From positions 481,430 through 526,634 of the forward strand of contig QEOQ01000206.1 in assembly GCA_010279815.1 (NCBI GenBank): 45,205 bases of DNA. The letters run 5' to 3'. How positions within the stretch are numbered: the first letter of the stretch is position 1; every line of letters begins with the position of its first letter. Made by a program: the position numbers and the translations under genes. Shown piece after piece: positions 1 to 10,288 of the stretch. The notes under the pieces are model-generated. The model was given only the letters and a program-made list of their open reading frames with translations. It was not told where the DNA came from and searched no databases. Origin of the DNA: Brachionus plicatilis. Its lineage: Eukaryota > Rotifera > Eurotatoria > Ploima > Brachionidae.

Positions 1-1409
1 TAATCAGGATTTACTTCATGAATTATTTGATAATTTTTAACTGATGATATAGTAACTCGACCATAGAAATTAAGTGCAAAAGAATTCAAACCACTATTCC
101 ACTGGGGCGATTTATTAATTAATTTAACAACATTTCTTAAATTTGATTTTGAATTGGACGCTTGACTCGACGCCGTGTTGGAATAAGCGTCCAATTTCGA
201 GTTAGAAGTCCTCATACTATTTTCCTCGGACTCTACCTCTTTATTGCTGCTTCTTTTCTCAGATTTTTTATTCAATTGGAATATGGACCTTCTTATTCGA
301 TTTTTTAAATTAGCTGGCTTCTCATTGGGATCAGCTCTTAAGTTTTCCTCAATCCGCTTCCAACAACTCAACAATGACTCTGATTTAAATTTAAGAATAA
401 ACTCCTCTCTGCAGTATTTGTCATCCATGCCAGGTATGACCACATTCATGCTCCTTGGACCTTTAAGGCCCAGAACATTAAATCCATATGATACCGAAGC
501 ATACTCCCGTCTGGATAAATTAGCATCCAAATTTTGGGCGTCTTCGCTCGTTGTTTCTGAAAATTCCAAATCATTAGGACTTGCCTTTAGAAAATAGCTT
601 TGTGGCGGAATGTCATTTATAGGCTTAATGCCAAAGTCATAAAGCTTGAATTGAGTGCCGAAAAGATTGGATTTTAGCTTGGCTAGAGGCGTCTCAATAT
701 ATTTTTCTATATCATCTAGATCAAATGATATATAATTAATGATGTAACAGTTGGTTTTGGTCTTTTTTTTCTTCCGGGCAGTCATTAAGAGGAGAAGATT
801 TCCGTCAATGTTTTCCAAGTAAAATTTGTATTCCGGATAGAGACCCTTGAAGCGAAATATTTGACATTTTATGCTGAGACCTATTGTAGCTGGCTGTAGG
901 ACAAATTTTTTGGATGTTTTGTCCAAAAGGTCGAACATTTTCAGATCGATTTGGGGAGTTTGATCATTTTGGTCGAATATTGGCGCCGCATCATTAGGCG
1001 CGACTAAAATTCGTGATGATTCATCTGTGTTGTTCGAGTCTGTCGGATATTTGGGTAAACTCGGACTTAGGTCACCCTCTGAAGAGGAATAATCTTTTGA
1101 ATGGTCGAGTGTAACTGAATTTATGTTGAGTCTAGCTCCGTTTGAGAGCAAATTGTCTGAAGGTATTGACAGAGAGTTTTTATCGAATTTGCTGGCAGCA
1201 CCGTAGAATTTTTTCTCTTTTCTTTTTATCAGAAACGACTCGTTTATTGTGGTGTTGGCCCGATGATCCTCGTCATCGCTGGACGAATGATAGTCTAGAA
1301 AATTTGTGTCGTCTGGCCTAGCGAATTCAGTGTCCAAGTTGACTAGACCATTTCTGTCAGCAAATATCAAATTTCGACCACTAACTACGCTGTTGTTCAA
1401 TTCAGTCAT
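1..1409 (-). CDS. Tubby-like protein, 5' part (C-terminus beyond window)
   Basis: One uninterrupted reading frame runs from ATG at 1409-1407 to the left edge, 469 residues without a stop. Residues 1-165 are acidic and Ser/Asn-rich and probably disordered. From about residue 178 the tubby barrel is recognisable: IKCQIFRFKGLYPEY, then the basic strand ARKKKKTKTNCYI (the phosphoinositide-contacting region in tubby), LAKLKSNLFGTQFKLYDFG, YGFNVLGLKGPRSMNVVIPGM (about 308-328) and the signature NFYGRVTISSVKNYQIIH (about 447-464). Only the last 40 or so residues of the domain are missing. Known of the family: tubby/TULP proteins bind PI(4,5)P2 and carry receptors to cilia with IFT-A. Odd point: about 65 extra charged, Ser-rich residues sit inside the barrel (about 360-425), where the family has only a few. 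No splice site is needed in the visible part. Which TUB/TULP member it is cannot be told. Confidence 0.93.
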   Translation of the reverse strand, partial: MTELNNSVVSGRNLIFADRNGLVNLDTEFARPDDTNFLDYHSSSDDEDHRANTTINESFLIKRKEKKFYGAASKFDKNSLSIPSDNLLSNGARLNINSVTLDHSKDYSSSEGDLSPSLPKYPTDSNNTDESSRILVAPNDAAPIFDQNDQTPQIDLKMFDLLDKTSKKFVLQPATIGLSIKCQIFRFKGLYPEYKFYLENIDGNLLLLMTARKKKKTKTNCYIINYISFDLDDIEKYIETPLAKLKSNLFGTQFKLYDFGIKPINDIPPQSYFLKASPNDLEFSETTSEDAQNLDANLSRREYASVSYGFNVLGLKGPRSMNVVIPGMDDKYCREEFILKFKSESLLSCWKRIEENLRADPNEKPANLKNRIRRSIFQLNKKSEKRSSNKEVESEENSMRTSNSKLDAYSNTASSQASNSKSNLRNVVKLINKSPQWNSGLNSFALNFYGRVTISSVKNYQIIHEVNPD

Positions 1410-4400
1410 TCGATTCAATGAAAAAAATTTCTTAGTTTAAAAATAAATAAGTATTAAAATAACAAATACGAAAAAGATTTAGATTTAGATTCTAAAGAAA
1501 TTTTCACTTACAAATATAAAATAAAAAATTTTAATAATTTAAATCCAATGGGATATTATGAAAAAAAAAGGTATTTTTATATATATCAAAAAAAAAAAAT
1601 TAAACAAACAATTTGAGAACAATTCCTTTTAAAATCGCTTTTTCATTTGTTTTTTAATCATGAAAATTTAAATTATGCCAATTTAAATCATAACAGCATC
1701 TCGAAAAAAATAAAAACCCTTAGCAAACATTAAAAAAATGCATTTTTTTCAAAAGAATTATTTAAGAAATTTTAGCTTAATTATACACTTTAAAGAAATA
1801 ATTTAATTTTAAACAGTGAAAACGTTCGATTCTTATCAAAGGTTTCGACTCGTTTTTTTGCTTAGCTGTTCCTGACTGGAGGAACGAATTTTAAATTTAA
1901 AAAATTTTTAAATTTAAGATTCAAAAATGAAAATCAAAATTTTCATTCAGGTTTAAGCAGTCAATTTCATGTCAATTTGATTTTAACATCTAGAAGTCAT
2001 GCGTTCAGGAAGCTTTTTAAATTTACAGGAACCGATTCTACAAGTTAAACAACTAAATCTTATTTGCATTTAAAACCGATTTAAACATTCCACTTGATTT
2101 AACAATGCTGAAGGCCTCCTAGCAAAGATTAAGGATGCTCTGACTCACTTAATTCCATTATTTTAAATCAACCAGAAGTATACATTTTCAGGGTAACAGC
2201 TAAACAAATGCTTATACTATATTTTGTTCAGTCTGTAATTATCTAAATTAATTTTTGGATTTATTAGAATTGTCGAAAAATGGTGCTAATAAAACTAAAT
2301 TAAAGATTAACATTTCGCTTAAACCCAAAATTAAATACACTAAAAGCAAACAAGTTTTTGTTTAAATCCAAACTAATTTCTTAATTGGATTTTGCTCATT
2401 TAAAACAAGAAAAATGAGTAAAACGGGACCCTTTCGGGTACTCTTAAATCCAAAAAGTTTATTGATTAAAAAAGATTAAATTTCATAAAACAAAAGCATA
2501 AATCACGAAATTTGGGACAAAACGAAAATTTTTTAAAGGTTTTTAGTGTAAAATTAAAAATTTTAAAAGTTTTAATTAATAATAAATTACGTTCATGTTA
2601 TTTCCTCTATAAAAAATGTGTAATTTTCCTTAGTTAATTATGATTCATTTTTTTTTCTAAAAGAGATCATTGAAAACAAAAATAAATCAACTTTTTTGAA
2701 TTTTAAAATTACAGTCAATTAGAAAATGTAATTATAAAATCAATTTTCCGAATTTGAAGGAATAAATTATTGGAAAATAGATCAATTATTTATTAATTAT
2801 ATTTTTTATACTCTTTTAAATATTGAATCTATAAAATCTCTTTAAGTTTCATTAAGAATAATTTTTTTGTTTAAATTGTTTATCGAATTTAGTTTGTTTT
2901 TTTTTTAAATTGCTCTATGTAAATCTAAATTTTTGGATATCAGATATTTGAGATAAATGATATTTTTAAAACGCAGGCTAGCAATAGATATCTCTAGAAT
3001 TAACGTCAGAAAATTCTTAATTTCTTATTATGTAATAAAAAAAATTAAAAAAAGTGCCTACGAAATCGGACATTTATGATTTGAATGTTTAATTAAAATT
3101 TAAAATTGTGGGAGTAAAAAATCTAAAAGTGACGTTAAAAAAATAAGTAAAAATTCGGAATGTTCAAAAATTGGTAATTTTATCGATTAAATAAAACAAT
3201 AGATTAAATTTTGTTTGTTTAACTCATAGATCTCAAGTAAATCTTTGGAAAATTCTTAGAAATTAATCATTTTTCGATTTTTATTAAAACATAGTTACCT
3301 GTCTAAAATTTTTAGTCTCAAAATTTTATATAAAAATTTAGAAAAAACATTGATTTTCCATTAAGTTAATTGACTTAACTAAACAGCAATTATTGTTAAT
3401 GATATTTCAAAATTATTCAAGCACCTGATTTACTGTTTAAAAATGCCTTTTGGCAAATTTTAAACTACTATTTTTTTACATATCAAATGCAATAATTTGA
3501 AATTTTCAAAATTAAAGTATTAAGACTCCCACTTCTTAAAATTCAACAATATAAATTAAAAAACTTTTGAAATTCATTAACCTTCTTTTTAAAAGGAAAT
3601 CCTGGTTTAATTAAAAAGATAGCATTACCTTTAAGGACCTTTTTTCAACAAACATTCTCTCTTAAATAATAGTAATTGAGAATTATAGTCCAATAAAATA
3701 AATAAAATTGATATTCTTCTATTCTTAAATAAAATTAATATAATCGTGCCAAGTACATTAAAAAACTATTTTAAAAGAATTATTAATTTATTTTTTACAT
3801 TCCAAGCAACAAAAATTTAAAAATTTCTTTTTTATTAGCAAAAATTTAAGATAAATAATAATGAAATGCTTTAACTTCTAAGATTTCAAGCCGTATAGAC
3901 TTGAGACTAAATCATCCCTTAGAAATTTGGCATAAAAATTTTATTTTTAATTTAAAAAAAATATTTAACAAAGCATTTTTACTTTTTCTAATACCATTTT
4001 TCAGTTTTTTGTTATCGTTTAAGAAAGGCAATCAAATCAAATTTTGCCAGAATGAATTTGATTGAATAACTTTTAACTAAGCTTGATTAAAGTGCGATTT
4101 AATTAAAATGTCTGTAATTCCCAGTCGACTTAGACTTGACATGGTTTAAAAAATAATTTAGCTGATTAATTTTCAAAGTTAGGAATTTATAGCTGAATTA
4201 ATTTTTTATAAATTCAAAATAGGTATTTTAAATCAAGTGAATGGATAACATATTGAATCAAGTGATTGAAAATAATTATTCAAAATGTTTTTTTTCTGAC
4301 TAACTTTTTCATGCAAAAAAATAAGCTAAAAAATAAAAATTGAAAAAACGAACTTTTATATATTATCATAAATCTTTTAGAATTTTTTTAAGATCTTAAA

Positions 4401-5565
4401 CTTAAATTTACTAACAACTTAATTATCTTGAATTCAAATTTACTCTCAATGTATTTTCGTTGTCAATTCGAGTTTTTTTTTTCAAAAATTTTTATTTTTA
4501 TTTATCGTTGCTTGAGATAATTTCCTAAACTATTTAAGATGTTTGCATAAAAAAATTTACTTGCAATTATTAAATGGGTAATAATAACAAACATAATTGT
4601 CTAGAATAATCAATTTTGTTATTACAGCTGCAAACTTTCTTTTAAAAATAATAAATATTGTAAGTAAACAGGCTTTTTTAATTTATTTTTTAATTATTTT
4701 AACATGTAGTAGCATTTGAAAACTCTGTTTGAAATTTTTTTTATCTTTTAAACATTAGCTACTTTAATTAAAAAAAATCAAAATAATTGCCAGAATGAAA
4801 AAATAATTTTCTTCTAAAAATATCATTATATTTAAAACATTTTTTTCTAAAAACTTTTGAAATGCAAATTTCACTAAATTTATTTTGTGACAAGCTTCGT
4901 AGGACTAAAATTATTCTATTCAACATATTCTTTAAAAAAAAAATTAAACATATTGTTAGTATTACTTAAGTCTGATTTTGAATAGTTCAATAAATAATCG
5001 TTTTTGTACTCTTTTGGAAAAAGATTATATGCTATCTTTGCAATTAGATGCGTGCAATTCGATTACCAAGTTTGAAACCACGCATCGAATCCCATTTTAT
5101 TTATAAACCCATATACTTTTCTAATAAATTAAAATATTATTTCTTTATTAGATCAATTCATTTGTGACATTCCAAATTTATTAGAAAAATACCAAAAATT
5201 AATTATATTAAATAATTAAATTAATAAGTAAGAAACTACAGCAAGCATGCATGCGGAGAAGTCTTGCAAGGAAAACTTCTATGGTAACTAAACGCGCATG
5301 AAACCAGAGACATGAACTATTCACAATATTAAAGAGAAATACTTTTTTAAACATATTTTTATGAAATTATTTAAAAAAAATCTTTTAAAAAACAAAAAAA
5401 CATTTTTTTTGTGAGAGCAAAATATTTAGTTTTCTCAACATTTATCACAGGTCAATTATCAAATCATTTAAAAAAGGATGGAAATTAACTTGTTTTAAAT
5501 TGTATAATAAAAATAAATATATTTATCATAAGAATAGCTAAATAAAAAAATTAATAAAATAATAT
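1410..5565. other. AT-rich intergenic DNA, nothing recognised
   Basis: Upstream of the tubby-like gene. There are no long open frames, only A/T homopolymer runs and scattered simple sequence. It presumably contains the tubby-like promoter and 5' leader. A slightly GC-richer patch at 5040-5310 (for example GCATGCATGCGG near 5245) does not fold as a tRNA and has no coding frame. Confidence 0.6.
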
Positions 5566-6247
5566 TTACAAGACAACTTGAAATGGGATAACCACATCTC
5601 AAATATAATTCACAAAGCCAATTTCATACTTGGTAAATTAAGCAGCTCGTTCAAGACTTGGGACACTAGAACGTTTAAGATATTGTTTACCTATTATGTG
5701 AGACCTATTCTTGAATATGGATCTGCCGCTTGATATCCTCATAGAAAACACAATATAAAACGAATTGAAAAAGTTCAACGGAGAGCTACTTAACTGGTAC
5801 CATCAATAAGAAATAGGAATTACAGTGATCGTTTAGGATTATTGGGCTTAACAACTCTTGAAGATCGGCACCTCAGATTTGATTCAGTATTTTAAATTTG
5901 AAAAAATCTTAATACCATAGATTGGTTCCTTCACGTTTTTCAATGTCCAAGCTCGTTTCCAACTGGCTTAGCTAGCTCAACTAGAAACAACAACAAGCTC
6001 TATAGACAACTCGTGAAATCATGTTCAAACAGACACCACTTCTTCACAAATCGAGTTATTCCATATTGGAACGTACCACCAATCGAAGTGAAAAGTCAAT
6101 CAACAATTAATGGATTTAAGAACTCGTTGGACACACATCTATCATCTGAACACCAAAACCAACAGCACATCTGCCATAGCTTAGCACGATAGTTCTTAGC
6201 TCCGCGACGAAACCTGTAGCAGATTATTTAATAATAATAATAATAGT
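5566..6247 (+). pseudogene. Decayed LINE (CR1/L2/jockey-like) 3' fragment
   Basis: Translation from 5566 gives the C-terminal part of a non-LTR reverse transcriptase: DNLKWDNHISNIIHKANFI, then LFTYYVRPILEYGSA, then RIEKVQRRAT and LGLLGLTTLEDRHLR. These are the block just after the catalytic domain and the thumb of CR1/jockey-type ORF2 proteins. The frame is broken by in-frame stops (TGA after EYGSA, TAA after QRRAT), so this is a dead, 5'-truncated copy. It ends in a short 3' leader followed by (TAA)n at about 6228-6247, typical of microsatellite-like tails of this LINE group. A better preserved relative lies at 20072-21135. Confidence 0.85.
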
Positions 6248-6574
6248 TAAATTAATAATTATAATTTTAATCAATAGTTTTTAAATCTACAAAATACAAG
6301 AATCTCTAAACCAAGACTCCACCACGGACTCTTTTTAATTTTTATATGAAAATTAATTTTCGCTTGATTTTACCTTCAGAAAATTGGGTGTTTTTTTATC
6401 AATTTGGCATTACATACCTTAATTAATTAATATTTTTCTGAAATATTGTGAATAAAATTAATTTTTGCTATTTTTCTAATAAATTTCGCGTAAAAAGCTA
6501 ATAATTTGGGCTATTTTATTTTTAAGATATTTAGGATATTTAGAAATAACATAATAAATAAGCTTAATATAGAA
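6248..6574. other. AT-rich spacer, nothing recognised
   Basis: No reading frame or repeat could be assigned between the LINE tail and the inverted-repeat element that follows. Confidence 0.5.
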
Positions 6575-6942
6575 ATGCTATGAAACTTGGTTTTTTCGTA
6601 ATTTGACATTAATTAACATATTTTTACCATAAATTTCGAATAATAACGTAAACTTACGTAAAATTAATTTAATTTACCTGAAACAAAAAAGGACCAAACA
6701 AAAATTAAAGTAAACTAGAGCTAATTGTGTTTCAACCTTTTTTTACTTCATTTTATTACCAATTAAAATTCAAAAAATTACCTAAATAACGATAATTTAA
6801 TTTATAGAGTCAAAATTAAATAATACAAAAATTTGATTTACTCTACCAAAAATTAATAAAAAATCTACTTTTTGGTTAATTAACTTATTTAACGTTATTT
6901 TACGTAAAATTGCGTAAAAACCAAGTGTCTTAGCACTACAGT
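6575..6942. mobile_element. Short inverted-repeat element (MITE-like), ACGTAAA family
   Basis: The left end reads about TGCTATGAAACTTGGTTTTT. The reverse complement of the right end reads about TGCTAAGACACTTGGTTTTT, followed by ACGCAATTTTACG. The two ends therefore form imperfect terminal inverted repeats of about 25-30 bp around 370 bp of AT-rich, non-coding sequence. ACGTAAA/TTTACGT words crowd the inner sides (6644-6665, 6890-6915). The same words recur at 22700-22820 and 41830-42590. There is no internal ORF, so it would be non-autonomous. A clear target-site duplication was not found, so the outer edges are approximate. Confidence 0.6.
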
Positions 6943-8306
6943 ATTTTTAAAAATATATTTTGGTATTCGAAATATTCTTTTGATTTTCTATTTTAATTTA
7001 AAAAATGTTTTGTCATCCTAGATTTGATTTATTTTTTCCTCTTAAATTTCTTAAATTTCATAGAAGGTTCTTCCTTAATTATCCGAGCACAATTTAACAT
7101 TATATTTACATTCATGTTTTCGAATGATCTTTTTTTTGAGCTTTCTATTAAAATGGAGATACTCAAAAAAAGAACATTCTGATTTTAGATATTGAATAAT
7201 CCATAAAAAGACTCAAAAAAGCATAACCAAAAAAATTTTCAGAATTTGTTGTTTTTACATTAAGAAATTTTGTTGAATTGTTTTGTTTTATCAAATTACA
7301 TTTTTTTATTTAAATTAGCCTAAATAAATTTAGTGAATTTCAGTAAATAATTTCTCTACAATCTTTAAGAATTTATGATTTTTTGCTAATAAAATTAACA
7401 ATTTAAGTTATTCAAAGAGGATTAAAAAATTTTGAAAAATCTAAAAATAAATCTATTTGGGTATGGAATGAAAAATTATTGAGTAGCATTTTAAATTTTA
7501 GACAAATTTAATATTTCTGTTCTTTCGATATTAGTTTCATGCATAGAAATAGATTGAGAAATATAAATTTACAAAATTTTTGGAATTCAGACCCAATATT
7601 TTATATGAAAGATTATCATTTAATTTGATTTAAAATTTGAATACTAATTAATCTTAATATAATTTAAAATTCCCTGACTTTTTCAAATCCTCATAAATTT
7701 TCAGATTAAAATCAATTTTTCTTTAATTATTTAGAAAAGATTACAAAACATGACTTAATAATCATTATAAAATTCATCAAGAAATCATGTTTTTAGAAGC
7801 AATGAACTGATTCAATCGATTTCAACTTGATTTTATTGTAATATGCTAACTAAAGCATAAAGATTAAAATTTGAAATGCCTTAGAAAATAATTACTTTTT
7901 AAAAAACTAAAATAAGAAAAAGCAGTAATATTTTTAAAAAGCACACTGATTGAATAAATAAAAAATAATAATATCTTTTAAAATTTATATATAATTGTCA
8001 CTATTGTTTTGTTTTAGACATCAAAACAAATGAATGTTTTGTTACTTTCAAAATTTCAAAATTAAATTAGAATTTAAATCCCTTTTATTTCTTTCTCGAG
8101 TTAAATTTATCAAAATATTATAAAATATTTATATAAAAAAAATTTTAAATTAAAATATAATAAATAAAATGCATTAAAAAAATAAACGAATTAGAAAAAT
8201 AAACTCTCTGAATTTGAGCTTATAGAAGGAATTTTTTGAAAAAATAATCAATAAATAACTTATACAATATCTAATCGGTTGAAGATCAAAATTTAGATGA
8301 TGATAA
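6943..8306. other. AT-rich intergenic DNA, nothing recognised
   Basis: No exon-like frame, repeat pair or RNA gene could be supported in this stretch. Confidence 0.5.
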
Positions 8307-8528
8307 TCAATCATTGTTTTCAGTAGATTTTTTCTTTTTAAAAATTTCACTATCATTTTTGTCTCCTCCAAGTTGGTCATAATTGCTTTTTGCGATTATT
8401 TCGAGTGAATTAACAATTACTTTAGACACAATTCTTGAAGAAACAGATTTAAAAAAATCTGTGTCTCTTTTGAGAAAATCATCGCTTGATACATCCATTT
8501 CGTTGTTTTTCTTTTTGAATTTGTTCAT
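8307..8528 (-). CDS. Small hypothetical protein, 73 aa
   Basis: This is an ATG-to-stop frame of 73 residues, with more balanced codon use than the AT-rich DNA around it. The product is hydrophilic: a Lys-rich start (MNKFKKKNNEMD), a central predicted amphipathic helix (about residues 29-47, SSRIVSKVIVNSLEIIAKS), then YDQLGGDKN and a Lys-rich tail. The helix resembles PKA-RII-anchoring helices such as that of D-AKAP2, but Ser replaces one expected hydrophobic residue, so this is only a suggestion. It stands divergent to the FAPP2-like gene 1.76 kb away. No family was recognised. It may be one exon of a longer gene, or not coding at all. Confidence 0.35.
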   Translation of the reverse strand: MNKFKKKNNEMDVSSDDFLKRDTDFFKSVSSRIVSKVIVNSLEIIAKSNYDQLGGDKNDSEIFKKKKSTENND

Positions 8529-10288
8529 TTTATATCTAAATAAACAATAAAAGCAATCCTTAAGAATTAAAGAAATTTAGATAAAAAATTTATTTTCTAT
8601 TCGCAAATTTATCTTTCTTTTTTCCATTTTAAAAAGCTACAGTTGTTGATATCTAAAGCAGATAAAAAAATTTGTCTTGTGATTTCCTATAAAACTGCCT
8701 AATAGTATTTTAGCATTTACATAAAAACAAATTTCCTTATTTAAATAGAAATTTGCCACAATTTAAGGATACAAATTTCTTTCTATTTTTTTCATAAAAT
8801 TTGCTTTTTTAAAATAATTATTTAAATAATTGAAATGAAATTTACAATATTGAATAAAAGAAATTGTAAACGATAAATTTCCGAGAAATACTTATTTCAA
8901 GTCAGTCCTAAATTTCGAAAAGCTCTTGACAAAGCTTTCTAAAAGCTTATTTAAATAGAATAATAAATTCAATTAAGCGTTCATGTCTAAATATCTTTTT
9001 TTTATGCTTAAAAACAAATTAAAGTTTTAATTTTGTATTCATGAGTTTAATTAGAGCGTATTTTTGAACTTGTAAATAATTATAAGAATTAATTTTAAAA
9101 GTTCATCAATAAATAAATTAGTGTAAATGAAAATTTTGAAAAAAAGCTATTCAACAAAAATCTTAGCTTTTAGAATTTGCAAAGTGGAAATTAGAAAATT
9201 TTCTGATGTGTTAAATTTAATATTTATGCTAATTAAAAATAAGTCAAAAATACTCTAAAAAAAATTGTCATTAGTATTATACAATATTAATTAATAAATG
9301 ATCGATTTTCGATCGATTTTTCTAAAAATTTTTGACTATCTCTAAAATTCTAATTATATTTATTTATATATAAAATTTTAATATTGAAAATTTGATCCAT
9401 TGATAAAAGATTATAAAGGAAAGGCTAAAATTTACATTATTTATTTTTAATTTAATTAATATTTAACAGTTCGAGAGTTTAATTTTGCAAGACTTATTGC
9501 ATTACATTCTAAGTAAAATTAATAATTATAAAGTATTTTAATAAAATTGTCAAAAAACTATTCTAATATCAACAATTTTAAACAATAGTTTAAAGCTTAA
9601 CTGATTTAAATAAAATAAAATAAAATTTTCATATTTAAGTTATAATGTGCAATAATTATTAGTAAGAAAATTAAACTAAATAAATTATTAAGTATCATTT
9701 TATTTTTTTCATAATGTTTATTAAGCTTTAAAAATTAAAAATTAAATTTTATTAAAAATATGAGGAAATTCATTTTAATTAATGAAGATATTTTATATTA
9801 AGGTTTCATTTTCAATTTTACTAGGGTTTCAATTTAATTATTTTTCAAGAATATCTCTTTAGTAATTCTATTTAAAAATTGAATTTAAAATCAAGATTAC
9901 ATTGCCATTGTCAGTCCAAAATAGACAATTAAGATATCATCTTGTAAAATACAGCATTTGCATGCTGAAAAATCGATAAATTTAGAAGCAAATTTTTTCT
10001 CAATTGTAAATTAAAAGTACAAAATTAACATTAAATTCAGCTTGCCTAATGCGAATAAATGCAAATTTTCCTCCAATTTTTTTTTAATTCGAATAATATT
10101 TTAAGAATAATTTATGTTTCAAATAAGATATTTCACTTATAGTAACGAGTATCAGAAAATGCTTATTATCGAGTTTTTCTATTCAAATTTTTTTTTGAAA
10201 TAATTTATTTGAATAAATAATTTTAAAAATCTTCATAATTTTTTTAATTCTTCATAAAATTATTTAGATTTTTGTTAGTCGGACACTA
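8529..10288. other. Intergenic, between divergent small ORF and FAPP2-like gene
   Basis: AT-rich DNA that should hold the FAPP2-like promoter. The only notable motif is a GATCGATTTTCGATCGAT-like near-palindrome at about 9301-9318. No exon upstream of the ATG at 10289 could be identified. AATTTTTGTTAG just 5' of the start could be a splice acceptor for a 5' leader, but that is uncertain. Confidence 0.45.

Noticed and set aside
244..597. Plus-strand 117-codon frame
   Set aside because: It is the antisense shadow of the tubby-like coding sequence.
5040..5310. tRNA-like GC-richer patch
   Set aside because: ATGCGTG/CACGCAT pair is present, but there is no cloverleaf, no B-box and no acceptor stem.
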